40,342 nt of DNA from an uncultured Bacteroidales bacterium (GCA_945828345.1 CALZRA010000006.1:1-40342), one strand, 5' to 3'; positions 8,223 through 16,750 are shown, numbered from the stretch's first letter. Notes: generated by a model not told the origin, from the letters alone. A program made the numbers and translations.

Positions 8223-8470
8223 CTGGTTGGGGAATAAGCGTTCAATGCACGCCCCGAAGGGGCAGAAGCGCATAGCCCGGGGCAACGCCCTGGGGATGAT
8301 GAAGCGATGAAGTGCGCCCTGAAAGGGCAAAAGCGTCTGTCTGCGACGCTTGGCTCCCAACGCTTTTGCCCTTTCAGGGCGCATTGGTGGCGGTTAACCT
8401 ACCCAGGGCGTTGCCCCGGGCTATGAGCTTACTGGGCTTTCAGCCCGTTCCTTGAACGCTTGTTAACCAG
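8223..8470. repeat. nested palindromic element, about 248 bp
   Basis: This fills most of the 348-bp gap between mltD and rel. Two perfect 24-bp arm pairs share exactly one symmetry axis near 8348: 8271-8294 with 8402-8425 (catagcccggggcaacgccc...) and 8313-8336 with 8360-8383 (tgcgccctgaaagggcaaaa...). Outer pairs are aagcgttcaa/ttgaacgctt (8236-8245, 8452-8461) and ctggtt/aaccag (8223-8228, 8465-8470). The intervals between the two 24-bp arms are 18 bp on both sides and are not complementary. There is no transposase or convincing ORF inside. A 36-bp fragment of its right end recurs at 39522-39557. Confidence 0.9.
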
Positions 8471-8514
8471 CGGAAGACACTTGCCAAACCTGAATAACCC
8501 TTAAACTCTTCGTC

Positions 8515-10833
8515 ATGAACGACACACTGAACCCCCAGCCCCTCACTCCGCAGGAACAGAAGGACGAAGAAATGATAAGCGCGGCTTTCCAACGGCTTAT
8601 CGACACCTATCTGGCCACGAACCACCGACGTAAAGTAGACCTCATCACCAAGGCCTTCAACTTTGCCAAACAGGCGCATAAGGGCGTGCGCCGACGTTCG
8701 GGCGAACCCTATATACTCCATCCCATTGCCGTGGCACAAATCGCCTGCGGCGAAATCGGACTCGGGTCTACCTCTATCTGTGCCGCACTGCTCCACGACG
8801 TAGAGGAGGACACCGACTATACCAACGAGGACCTCTCCAACCTCTTCGGACACAAGATTGCCAACATCGTCGAGGGTGTGACGAAAATATCAGGCGGCAT
8901 CTTCGGCGACCGCGCCTCTCTGCAGGCCGAAACCTTCAAGAAGCTGCTCCTCATGATGAGCGATGACATCCGCGTCATTCTCATCAAAATCAGTGACCGC
9001 CTCCACAACATGCGCACACTCTCCTCCATGTTGCCCTCCAAGCAGTACAAGATTGCAGCCGAAACCCTCTACATCTTCGCACCCATAGCCGACCGCCTCG
9101 GACTCAGCCGCATCAAGACAGAACTGGAGAACCTCAGCTTCAGCTACGAGCATCCCGAGGAATACCATGCCGTGCTCGAAAAGATAGAGAACTCCAAAAT
9201 CGAACGAGACGACATCATCGCCCACTTCACGCCTCCCATCTGCCAGAAACTCGACGAAATGGGCGTGAACTACCACATCAAGGCACGCGTGAAGAGCCCC
9301 TATTCCATCTGGCTCAAAATGCAGAACAAGCACATCCCCTTCGAGGAGGTGTTCGACATACTCGCCATTCGCATCGTCTTCGTGCCTGCCGACCGCGACC
9401 ACGAGAAGGACGAGTGCTTCCGCATCTACTCAGCCCTGACCGAAATCTACAAGCCCCATCCCACCCGTTTCCGTGACTGGCTCTCCAATCCCAAGACCAA
9501 CGGCTACCAGGCCCTCCACAACACCTTCATGTCATCGCAGGGCAAGTGGGTCGAGGTGCAGATACGCTCCGACCGCATGGACGACATTGCCGAAATCGGA
9601 TTTGCAGCCCACTGGAAGTATAAAGACAAGTCCGCTGCCTACGACGAAACCGAACTTGACCGCTGGCTCAACTCCATCAAGGAAATCCTCGATGACCCGC
9701 AGCCCGACACGCTCGACTTGCTCGACAACATCAAGCTCAATCTCTACGCCTCCGAAATCATGGTGTTCACCCCGAAGGGCGAACTCAAGAGTATGCCCAA
9801 GGGGGCCACGGCACTCGACTTTGCCTATGCCATCCACACTACGCTCGGCTCCCACTGCATCGGAGCGAAGGTGAACCACCGGCTGGTCCCCCTGAGCCAC
9901 GCGCTGCGGAGCGGCGACCAGGTCGAGATTCTCATCTCGCGCAACCTCCAGGTGCAGGATTCGTGGCTGGATTACGCCACCACGGCCAAGGCCCGGGCTA
10001 AAATACAGGCCAGCCTGCGCAAGCTCTCGCGCGACAATCAGGTCAAGGGCCAGCAGATGGTGCAGCAGTTCATCACTCAGGAACAGCTGCCCGACACGGA
10101 GGAGACCGTAGACCTGCTGCGCAAGGTACTGCGCCAGCCTACCGCCGAACAACTCTTCATCCGCTTGGGTCAAGGCTCCTTGGTGCTCACGCAGCAACAC
10201 GTGCGCCAGTTGCAACAGCTGGCCGAGGGCGGCACGTCGGCGGGCCACTCGTCGCGCTGGCGGCGTTTCATCCCCTTTATCTCCTCGCGCGGCAGCCAGT
10301 CGGGCAAGGAGGCTGAAGGACAGGAGGCCTCGGCTGCCGCGCAGGACGATGCGCTGAACGATCCGCAGTGGGCGTTGAAGCTGAACCGCAAGGAGACGCT
10401 CGTGCTCACCGATGAGGTGCTCGAACGCTGCCAGATGGCCTCATGCTGTACGCCCATCCCCGGCGACGACGTGCTGGGTTTCATCACACCCTCGGGTGAG
10501 CTGAAGCTGCACAAGCGTAATTGCGAAACGGCCCTCAAGCTGAAAACCCGCTACGGCAACAACATCATCGCCACCCGCTGGGCCACCCACCGGACCCGCC
10601 TCTACGATGTCAGGATCGGCATTCGCGGCATCGACGCCCAGGGCGTGCTCTACTCGATTGCCGACTTTCTCCACAAGCTCAGCCACTTCAACCTGCGTCA
10701 AATCAACCTCAACACCAACGATGGCATTTTTGACGGCACGCTCACCATTGGCGTGTATGACACGGGCGACGTGGAGACGCTGTGCTCCCAGCTCAAGGAG
10801 ATAGAGAATATCACCGAGGCTGTGCGCGTGTAG
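8515..10833 (+). CDS. rel: bifunctional (p)ppGpp synthetase/hydrolase, RelA/SpoT family
   Basis: The 772-aa product has the full long-RSH layout. The N-terminal HD hydrolase domain keeps its metal motif HDVEED (94-99) with H69 in YILHP and DRLHNMRT at 161-168, so hydrolysis of ppGpp is expected. The synthetase domain (about 250-370) includes RVKSPYSIWLKMQ, FEEVFDILAIRIVF and NGYQALHNT (329-337). A TGS domain (about 415-477), a conserved-cysteine region with CCTPIPGDDVLGF and a C-terminal ACT domain (about 697-772) provide ribosome and regulatory control. It is likely the main stringent-response enzyme. ATG at 8515 follows the palindromic element by 44 bp, and no promoter consensus was seen. 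Confidence 0.96.
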   Translation: MNDTLNPQPLTPQEQKDEEMISAAFQRLIDTYLATNHRRKVDLITKAFNFAKQAHKGVRRRSGEPYILHPIAVAQIACGEIGLGSTSICAALLHDVEEDTDYTNEDLSNLFGHKIANIVEGVTKISGGIFGDRASLQAETFKKLLLMMSDDIRVILIKISDRLHNMRTLSSMLPSKQYKIAAETLYIFAPIADRLGLSRIKTELENLSFSYEHPEEYHAVLEKIENSKIERDDIIAHFTPPICQKLDEMGVNYHIKARVKSPYSIWLKMQNKHIPFEEVFDILAIRIVFVPADRDHEKDECFRIYSALTEIYKPHPTRFRDWLSNPKTNGYQALHNTFMSSQGKWVEVQIRSDRMDDIAEIGFAAHWKYKDKSAAYDETELDRWLNSIKEILDDPQPDTLDLLDNIKLNLYASEIMVFTPKGELKSMPKGATALDFAYAIHTTLGSHCIGAKVNHRLVPLSHALRSGDQVEILISRNLQVQDSWLDYATTAKARAKIQASLRKLSRDNQVKGQQMVQQFITQEQLPDTEETVDLLRKVLRQPTAEQLFIRLGQGSLVLTQQHVRQLQQLAEGGTSAGHSSRWRRFIPFISSRGSQSGKEAEGQEASAAAQDDALNDPQWALKLNRKETLVLTDEVLERCQMASCCTPIPGDDVLGFITPSGELKLHKRNCETALKLKTRYGNNIIATRWATHRTRLYDVRIGIRGIDAQGVLYSIADFLHKLSHFNLRQINLNTNDGIFDGTLTIGVYDTGDVETLCSQLKEIENITEAVRV

Positions 10834-10855
10834 GCGTGCGCAGCGGCCGGGGGGG

Positions 10856-10954
10856 CTGGAGTTTCCGGATAGCCCGGACTTTCTGGACTTTCCGGGCTAT
10901 CTGGATTTTCCGGGTTTTCTGGACTTTCCGGATAATCCAGAAATTCCGGCCTCT
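10856..10954 (+). repeat. 9-bp unit array 1 (11 units)
   Basis: Eleven consecutive 9-bp units fit CYGGRNNNY (ctggagttt, ccggatagc, ccggacttt, ctggacttt and so on); the tenth (ccagaaatt) and eleventh (ccggcctct) depart from it. The array begins 22 bp after the rel stop codon. It is preceded by a G-tract (10849-10855) and followed by a C-tract (from 10959). Each unit core is CCGG or CTGG, so neighbouring units can pair with each other. Related arrays lie at 19024-19113 (inverted) and 28664-28762 (same orientation and the same last unit). Confidence 0.92.
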
Positions 10955-10980
10955 CCGTCCCCCCCCAAGCCCCCAAAATT

Positions 10981-11015
10981 GAAGCCCCGCCATTCCGTAG
11001 AATGGGCGGGGCTTC
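10981..11015. terminator. bidirectional hairpin between rel and the barrel gene
   Basis: gaagccccgcc-att pairs with aat-gggcggggcttc, giving a stem of about 14 bp with one bulged G and a 6-base loop. It lies between the convergent ends of rel (10833) and the outer-membrane protein gene (11053). T-rich sequence follows only on the plus side after a short gap, so it is a hairpin terminator of uncertain strength, probably used from both sides. Confidence 0.7.
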
Positions 11016-11052
11016 GCGTTATCCTTAAGTTTTTGTGTGGGATAGCGTGGAA

Positions 11053-11589
11053 TTAGAAGCGGTAGTTGATACCGAACGACAGATTCTCGCCGCTGGCGTA
11101 GAAGCCGAAGCCGTTCTTGCCATAAGCGCAGTAGTTGTCGTCGGCGTCGCGGTAGCCGATGAAACCGCAGTGGGCCACGAAGTCAATGTTCTTGGCCACG
11201 TTCACGCGGATACCGGGCTTGAGGCCAACCTGCCAGCCAGTCTGAGAGTCACCGCTCACACCGTTCACCTGGTTCTTGTAGGTCTGGATGCCGAAAGTGC
11301 CATCGAGGAACAGGCTTACCTTGCCGAACTGGGCATAGGTGTAACGGGCGTAAGGATTCACGCTGAAGGCGTTGGTCGAAACCTTATTGTTGTAGTTGTG
11401 GCTGTAGCCGAGGGCGATACCCAGGTCCCAGTCTTCAGAGAGGTTGTAGCCGATTTCAGGCTGAATGCTGAAGTCCGTCTGGTTGTCGTCGCTGTTGCGC
11501 CAGAAGCCGGCTTCGCCGCCAACATACACTTGTGCCGAAGCACTGATGCCCATGAGGGCCACCATGAGAGAGAGTACAAACTTTTTCAT
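11053..11589 (-). CDS. small outer-membrane beta-barrel protein
   Basis: The 178-aa product has a clear signal peptide (MKKFVLSLMVALMGISASAQ) followed by about 158 residues of alternating polar and aromatic/hydrophobic strands, such as VYVGGEAGFW, SIQPEIGYNL and LGIALGYSHN, and it ends in FGINYRF. A terminal Phe on the last strand is typical of barrels inserted by the Bam complex. The size fits an 8-stranded barrel of the OmpX/OmpW-like type common in Bacteroidetes; the function is unknown. It has its own consensus promoter and a leader of about 100 bases with a strong inverted repeat. It is monocistronic and convergent with rel. Confidence 0.88.
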   Translation of the reverse strand: MKKFVLSLMVALMGISASAQVYVGGEAGFWRNSDDNQTDFSIQPEIGYNLSEDWDLGIALGYSHNYNNKVSTNAFSVNPYARYTYAQFGKVSLFLDGTFGIQTYKNQVNGVSGDSQTGWQVGLKPGIRVNVAKNIDFVAHCGFIGYRDADDNYCAYGKNGFGFYASGENLSFGINYRF

Positions 11590-11622
11590 TGCAAAATAGT
11601 TTAGTTTAGTTCATTGTTCGTT

Positions 11623-11687
11623 CGGACGGGAGCCGGCTTCGGTGTGGCGCAGGTTGGGTGTGCCTCGCCGAGGCCTGCTCCCGTCCG
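11623..11687 (-). promoter_or_regulatory. structured 5' leader of the barrel gene
   Basis: A perfect 11-bp inverted repeat, cggacgggagc (11623-11633) and gctcccgtccg (11677-11687), brackets 43 bases. Inside it the minus strand also has gcctc-ggc-gaggc, so a stem with an inner hairpin can form. It lies between the promoter and the start codon, well upstream of the A/T-rich stretch (11590-11610) next to ATG. No known riboswitch class was recognised; a regulatory or mRNA-stabilising role is inferred. Confidence 0.6.
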
Positions 11688-11697
11688 TTTTCGGGTG

Positions 11698-11730
11698 CAA
11701 AGGTATGGGGCTTTTGTTCAAACCGCCAAA
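11698..11730 (-). promoter_or_regulatory. promoter of the barrel gene
   Basis: On the minus strand TTTG (11730-11727), 21 bases and TACCTTTG (11705-11698) match the Bacteroidetes consensus fully. Transcription would begin near 11693, giving a leader of about 100 bases. Confidence 0.8.
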
Positions 11731-11839
11731 CTTCGGTGCCGTATTATAGGCTTTTTTTGCACTTCTGACCGCACGTTGAGAAACTTGATTGGCAAAACTG
11801 GAAACTAAGCTTGAAAAAGGAGTTTCTCCGTCTCGTCTC

Positions 11840-13255
11840 TTACTTGCTCCATTGGGCCGCAGCGGCAATCTTGAGGGGGATTTCGGTATTGTCAATTTGC
11901 CCGTGGAAGTTTTCGGCTCCGGCTCCGACGGCAAACACAGGCACAAAGCCATTGGAGTGTCCGCCGCTCTGCCAGCCGACCAAGGCACACTCGGCCAGCA
12001 GTAAGCGGGCCGTGTCGGCGAGCGCGTCGACCTTGGCGTAGAGCGTCTTTTTGCCCTCAGCCTGACCCGAAACCATGCCTTCGAATGCCTTTTGGAGACG
12101 TTGTTGCTGCTTCTCGCTCAGTGTTACGCCCGCACCGAAGCCCCAGTTCTCCTTCAGGTCATTCTGCATCACCTGCCAGGTGAGCTGGTCGCCCAGCTTG
12201 GCGTGGAGTTCCTTCACGTGGGCACCATAAGCCTCGACACTCATGCGCTGGTAGCGCAGCAGGTCAGTGTGAAGCTCGTACGGACCGCGGCCCAGGACGA
12301 TGCCGCCCGTTTCGTGGTCGGCAGTGACCACAATCAGCGTTTCGTCGGGATGTTGTTCGTAGAACTCATAGGCCACCTGTATCGCCTTGTCCATGTCGAT
12401 GACCTCATTGAAGACCGTGGCTGCGTCATTGCTGTGGCAGGCCCAGTCTATCTTGCCTCCTTCGACCATCAGGAAGAATCCGTCCTTCTGTTGCTTGTTC
12501 AGGAAGTGGATGGCGGCACGCGTGATCTGCTGTAGGGTCAGGTCTTCGGCCTTTCGGTCAATGGCGTAGGGCAGCGAGTTGCGTTGTACGTTGCTGGCCT
12601 TCTCGGTTTGCAGCAGCAGCACCTTGCCGGCCTTCTTGTTGCGGCGCTGGTAGTCCTTGTAGCCACGGCATACCGTGTAGCCCGCCTGTGCGCACTGTTC
12701 GTAGAGTGACGGAGCGGCCGATTCGGCACTCTCGGTGGGCTGCATGAAGTCGGAGCCGGCATAGAAGTCGAAGCCAGCCTTCACCAAGTCCTGTCCGATG
12801 GCGTAGTACGAGCCTCGTCCGCCCTGATGGGCATAGAAGGCGGCCGGTGTGGCATGGTCTACGCTCACGCTGGTCGTCACGCCCACGGCGGCCCCGGCCT
12901 GTTGTGCCCACACCGCCACGCTGTTGACCGGCGTTTGCAGGTCGGCCAGCATGCCCAGCGCGCCGTTTTTCGTTTTCTGCGAGGTGGCCAACGCCGTGCC
13001 TGCCGCAGCCGAGTCGGTCACGCCGTTGGTGCCCGAGAAGGTGGTGACGAAGGCCGAGTAGGGGAATTGTGTGAAGCAGAGCGGCGTGATGCCGATGCGG
13101 CCTTCGAGGGCAGCCAGGTAGGTTTCGGTGCCGTTCACTTGGTTGACACCCATACCGTCGCCGATGAAGTAGAAGACATATTTGGCCCTGCCTTCGGCCA
13201 TTGCCCCGAGGGCAACGACCAGCAGCAGGAAGGAGGTGAGCATTCGTTTCAGCAT
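11840..13255 (-). CDS. phoA: alkaline phosphatase, PhoA family
   Basis: This 471-aa exported phosphomonoesterase has a signal peptide ending near ALGAMA (20). Metal-ligand motif IGDGMG (31-36, D33) and the catalytic serine in NGVTDSAAAGTALA (S82) are present, as are HATPAAFYAHQ, GGKIDWACHSND and VTADHETGG, which carry the remaining Asp/His ligands of the two zinc sites. The length is that of E. coli PhoA. It would release phosphate from organic esters in the periplasm or at the surface. The next minus-strand gene upstream, pyrE, ends 64 bp before its start; no promoter consensus was found in that gap. Confidence 0.95.
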   Translation of the reverse strand: MLKRMLTSFLLLVVALGAMAEGRAKYVFYFIGDGMGVNQVNGTETYLAALEGRIGITPLCFTQFPYSAFVTTFSGTNGVTDSAAAGTALATSQKTKNGALGMLADLQTPVNSVAVWAQQAGAAVGVTTSVSVDHATPAAFYAHQGGRGSYYAIGQDLVKAGFDFYAGSDFMQPTESAESAAPSLYEQCAQAGYTVCRGYKDYQRRNKKAGKVLLLQTEKASNVQRNSLPYAIDRKAEDLTLQQITRAAIHFLNKQQKDGFFLMVEGGKIDWACHSNDAATVFNEVIDMDKAIQVAYEFYEQHPDETLIVVTADHETGGIVLGRGPYELHTDLLRYQRMSVEAYGAHVKELHAKLGDQLTWQVMQNDLKENWGFGAGVTLSEKQQQRLQKAFEGMVSGQAEGKKTLYAKVDALADTARLLLAECALVGWQSGGHSNGFVPVFAVGAGAENFHGQIDNTEIPLKIAAAAQWSK

Positions 13256-13319
13256 TTTTCTTTTTCTTTTTGGTTCATGATTTTAAAGGTGATTGGCTGT
13301 GTGGCCCGTAGCCGTAGCC

Positions 13320-13952
13320 TTATTTACCCCATTCGCTGGGATTTTTGCGCCATTCGTGGAGCAAGGCCACGTGGTCCTGCTTGATGTAGCCCGTGGCGAG
13401 CGCGGCTTCCACCACGGCCTCGTAGTCGGTGAGCGTGGTGAGTTCCACCTGGGCAGCCCGGAAAGCCTCTTCGGCCACGGGGAAGCCGTAGGTGTAGCTG
13501 GCCACCATGCCGATCACCTCACAGCCGTGCTGGCGCAGTGCCTCGACAGCTTTCAGGCTGCTGCCGCCCGTTGAGATCAAGTCCTCAATCACCACGACCT
13601 TCATGCCCGGCTTCAGGTCGCCTTCAATCAGGTTGGCCATGCCGTGGTCCTTGGCTTTGGAGCGCACGTAGGCAAAGGGCAGTCCCAGGGCGTCAGCCAC
13701 CAGCGCGCCTTGGGCAATAGCTCCTGTGGCCACGCCGGCCACGGCTTCGGCTTCGGGGTACTTCTCGGCCACGATGCGGCTCAGTTCGAGCTTCACGAAG
13801 CTGCGCAGTGAGGGGAAAGCCAGGGTCTTGCGGTTGTCGCAGTAGAAGGGCGACTTCCAGCCGCTGGCCCAGGTGAAGGGGTTCTCGGGTTGTAACTTGA
13901 TGGCCTCCACATGGAGGAGTTTCTCGGCAAAGATTTTTTTCAGATTGCTCAT
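13320..13952 (-). CDS. pyrE: orotate phosphoribosyltransferase
   Basis: PyrE transfers ribose-5-phosphate from PRPP to orotate to form OMP, the fifth step of de novo pyrimidine synthesis, in the cytoplasm. The 210-aa product has the PRPP-binding loop VVVIEDLISTGGSS (119-132), the flexible catalytic-loop sequence RSKAKDHG (97-104) and the conserved start of the fold, FTWASGWKSPFYCDNR. The length is typical. It is part of the long minus-strand block, 141 bp after asnA. In other Bacteroidales pyrE is often next to the SRPBCC gene; here asnA sits between them. Confidence 0.96.
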   Translation of the reverse strand: MSNLKKIFAEKLLHVEAIKLQPENPFTWASGWKSPFYCDNRKTLAFPSLRSFVKLELSRIVAEKYPEAEAVAGVATGAIAQGALVADALGLPFAYVRSKAKDHGMANLIEGDLKPGMKVVVIEDLISTGGSSLKAVEALRQHGCEVIGMVASYTYGFPVAEEAFRAAQVELTTLTDYEAVVEAALATGYIKQDHVALLHEWRKNPSEWGK

Positions 13953-14093
13953 GGTAGTATAGATGAGTGGGTTAAATATGTTTCAGTGAGGAGTCCGGGC
14001 TGTCCGCCGTGTCTACGCGGGGCGCGGGGCGGTGCGGCCGGACGTTGTGGAAGGTGAGTGGCCACATTCGGGCGCGGCTGTGCGCGGCATCGG

Positions 14094-15128
14094 CTACATG
14101 AGCAGGATGCCGTGTTGGCGGCAGGCGGCAATCTGCTCTTCGGGCCAAATCGAAGCCTGCACCTCGCCGATGTGTGCCTTTTGGAGCAGGAACATGCAGA
14201 GGCGGCTCTGTCCGATACCGCCGCCAATCGAGGGCGGCATTTCGCCGGCCAGCAGCTGGCGGTGGAAGTTCAGTTGCAGGCGGTCTTCGCAGTGGCGCAG
14301 CTTCAGCTGGCGGCGCAGGGCCTCCTCGTCGACGCGGATGCCCATCGAGGAGAGTTCGAAGGGGATGTCCAGCACGGGATTCCACAGGATGAGGTCGCCG
14401 TTCAGGCCCTTGTGGCCTTCTCCGTTCGGTGTGCTCCAGTCGTCATAGTCCGGGGCACGTCCGTCGTGCGGTTCGCCGTTGGAGAGTTCGCCTCCGATAC
14501 CGATGATGAACACCGCGCCGTAGCGGCGTGCCGCCTCGGCTTCGCGTTCCTTGGCCGTGAGGTCGGGGTATTGCTGTAGCAGCTCTTCGGCGTGCACGAA
14601 GGTCACCTCGTCGGGCAGCACGGGCGTGATGTGGGGGAACTGCTCGAACACCATTTCCTCGGTCTCGCGCAGGGCGGTGTAGATTTGGCGCACGGTGCGC
14701 TTCAGGTAGTCGAGCGTGCGGTCTGCCACGGTGATGGTGCGCTCCCAGTCCCACTGGTCGACGTAGAGCGAGTGGAGGTTGTCGAGTTCCTCACAGGCGC
14801 GTATGGCATTCATGTCCGTGTAGAGCCCGTAGCCAGCGGGAATGGCGTAGGCTCCGAGTTTGGCGCGCTTCCACTTGGCCAGCGAGTGTACCACCTCGGC
14901 GCGGCGGTTGTTCATGCACTGTATGGGAAAGGCCACGGGCGATTCGACACCGTTGAGGTCATCGTTGAGTCCTGTGCCCGAGAGTACGAACAGCGGGGCG
15001 GTGACGCGGCGCAGGCGGAGTGCGCGCGAGAGCCTTTCCTGGAAAGCTTCCTTGATGAGTTTGATGGCCACTTCGGTCGTTTCGGGGAGCAGCTTCAGAT
15101 GATAGTTGGCTGGTATGATGAGAGACAT
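14094..15128 (-). CDS. asnA: aspartate-ammonia ligase AsnA
   Basis: This 344-aa enzyme makes asparagine from aspartate, ammonia and ATP, and belongs to the class-II aminoacyl-tRNA-synthetase-like fold rather than the glutamine-dependent AsnB group. Recognisable family sequences are LFVLSGTGLNDDLNGVE, VDQWDWE and the C-terminal GGGIGQSRLCMFLL. E. coli AsnA is 330 aa, so this is full length. It starts with MSLIIPANYH at 15128, 73 bp after the SRPBCC gene. ansA, which degrades asparagine, lies 3 kb upstream on the same strand. Confidence 0.96.
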   Translation of the reverse strand: MSLIIPANYHLKLLPETTEVAIKLIKEAFQERLSRALRLRRVTAPLFVLSGTGLNDDLNGVESPVAFPIQCMNNRRAEVVHSLAKWKRAKLGAYAIPAGYGLYTDMNAIRACEELDNLHSLYVDQWDWERTITVADRTLDYLKRTVRQIYTALRETEEMVFEQFPHITPVLPDEVTFVHAEELLQQYPDLTAKEREAEAARRYGAVFIIGIGGELSNGEPHDGRAPDYDDWSTPNGEGHKGLNGDLILWNPVLDIPFELSSMGIRVDEEALRRQLKLRHCEDRLQLNFHRQLLAGEMPPSIGGGIGQSRLCMFLLQKAHIGEVQASIWPEEQIAACRQHGILLM

Positions 15129-15201
15129 GGTTCGGGGCTTAAGAGGTGAGACAGATGGTGCACCGGGCGGTCGGTCCGCGTCGGGGTCCGGACTTCGTTT
15201 G

Positions 15202-15672
15202 TCAGCGGATGGTCGAGAGCATGCTGGCCAGGCCGTCGGCTGCCTGCTGCAGGGGCTTGGCCACCATACCCTTCATGAAGAAGTTCACTTCGGCTCCTAC
15301 CGTGACCTTCATCTTCGACTCGTAGGTGCCGTGGGGCAGCAGCTGAATCCAGAGGTAGAGCTGTACGGGGCTACCTTCAGAGGCAAACTTGATGCATTTG
15401 GGTTCGTCACGCTCGACGATGCGCAGGGTGATGGTGCCCATGGGGCTGTTGATGTGCAGGGCATCGGTCTCGAAGCTCATCTGCTCGGCGTAGTTACGCA
15501 GCTCGTCCATCTTGTCGGCGGGCACCTGTTCGGCGAGCCGCATCTGCACTTCAGGGTCATTTAGCCGCTCCTTCAGGGCCGACAGGTTGTTCAGGTCCGA
15601 CAGGCGTTCGTAGACTACCTGTTGCGACTGCTGGACTATTTTCACTTCACTCTCAAATTTCGATAAAGACAT
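15202..15672 (-). CDS. SRPBCC (START-like) family protein
   Basis: The 156-aa product is a small helix-grip protein: an N-terminal strand and helices (FESEVKIVQQSQQVVYERL), a middle strand region (INSPMGTITLRIVERDEP) and a long C-terminal amphipathic helix (MKGMVAKPLQQAADGLASML). This matches Bacteroidetes SRPBCC proteins, which bind hydrophobic ligands in a cavity. The ligand and role are unknown. There is no signal peptide, so it should be cytoplasmic. It lies 36 bp after the ABC permease gene, close enough for cotranscription. Confidence 0.8.
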   Translation of the reverse strand: MSLSKFESEVKIVQQSQQVVYERLSDLNNLSALKERLNDPEVQMRLAEQVPADKMDELRNYAEQMSFETDALHINSPMGTITLRIVERDEPKCIKFASEGSPVQLYLWIQLLPHGTYESKMKVTVGAEVNFFMKGMVAKPLQQAADGLASMLSTIR

Positions 15673-15708
15673 ATAGGTTTGGTTGTATTGTGAATAGACT
15701 TTGTGGGG

Positions 15709-16707
15709 CTACTGCCTGCGTCGCAGCAGCATGTAGAGCACGGCGGGCACGCCCACCATGGGGGTGATGGCCGCCATGGGGAGCACACCGCGTTCGCCGG
15801 GAAGGTGCGACACGATGAGAGCCAGGAGGGTCACGTCGGCCCCCAGTAGCAGGCAGGCCGGGAGCAGGCGGCGGTGGTCGGCGCTGCGCAGCAGCAGGCG
15901 TGCCGCGTGGGGCACAGCCAGGCCGATGAACGACACCGGGCCGCAGAGGGCTGTGACGGTGGCGGTCAGCAGGCCCGTGAGCAGTAGCAGGCGGGTGCGT
16001 ACGTGCCGCACCCTTATGCCGAGGTTGGCGGCGTAGTCGGGACCCAGCAGCAGGGCGTTGAGCGACTGTGCCAGCGGGAACAGGGCGGCCAGCGTGAGCA
16101 GGATGACCAGCGCGAAGGCGGGCAGGCGGCTGAGGGGTACGCCTGCGAAGCTGCCCAGCCCCCACAGCATGAACGAGCGCACACCGTCGGCGGTGGCATA
16201 GAAGCTGAGCAGCGAGATGATGGCTGAGAGTAGCAGGCTGAACATGATGCCGCACACCAGCAGGGCCGTGTTGCCACGCATCAGGCGGCTGCAGACCAGC
16301 AGCAGGGCAATGACGGCGCAGGCTCCGGCAAAGGCGGCGGCCACGGTGAGGGCCATGCCGCCCAGTGTGGCAGTGCCTATGGCCAGATTGCCGCCCAGAG
16401 CCAGCATCGCCAGGGCGGCTCCGAGCGAGGCTCCGCTGTTGACTCCCAGAAGGGAGGGGTCGGCCAGCGGATTGGCGAAGAGGGCCTGCATGACCAGTCC
16501 GCCGGCGGCTAACGCGGCACCTGCGAGCAAGGCCGTGATGACCTGTGGCAGCCTCACCTGTACCACGATGAAGTGGGCCGCCGTGTGTGTGTCGGGGGCG
16601 GTGAGTGCCTGCCACACCTCGGAGGGCGTGAGGGGCACGGTGCCGGTGAGCAGGGCCAGGGGGCAGAGCACCAGCAGCAGGAGCAGGGCGGCGAGTGTGG
16701 GTTTCAA
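15709..16707 (-). CDS. FecCD/BtuC-type ABC transporter permease
   Basis: The 332-aa protein is almost entirely hydrophobic, with about nine or ten membrane segments, and carries the family signature VRLPQVITALLAGAALAAGG and LFANPLADPSLLGVNSGASLG, followed near the C-terminus by CGPVSFIGLAVPHAARLL. It belongs to the siderophore, heme and cobalamin permeases, which work as homodimers with an ATPase and a binding protein. The binding lipoprotein gene ends 43 bp upstream. No ABC ATPase gene is adjacent on either side, so the motor must be encoded elsewhere or shared. Confidence 0.92.
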   Translation of the reverse strand: MKPTLAALLLLLVLCPLALLTGTVPLTPSEVWQALTAPDTHTAAHFIVVQVRLPQVITALLAGAALAAGGLVMQALFANPLADPSLLGVNSGASLGAALAMLALGGNLAIGTATLGGMALTVAAAFAGACAVIALLLVCSRLMRGNTALLVCGIMFSLLLSAIISLLSFYATADGVRSFMLWGLGSFAGVPLSRLPAFALVILLTLAALFPLAQSLNALLLGPDYAANLGIRVRHVRTRLLLLTGLLTATVTALCGPVSFIGLAVPHAARLLLRSADHRRLLPACLLLGADVTLLALIVSHLPGERGVLPMAAITPMVGVPAVLYMLLRRRQ

Positions 16708-16750
16708 GTTGTGGGTGAATCGTTGTGCCAGACCCGTGTGGCGGCACGGC

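Noticed and set aside
8223..8470. Simple Rho-independent terminator for mltD
   Set aside because: Far too large and without a T-run; the nested arms on one axis and the related fragment at 39522 indicate a repeat element.
10856..10954. CRISPR array
   Set aside because: Units are 9 bp and contiguous; there are no 28-40-bp repeats with unique spacers and no cas genes in the window.
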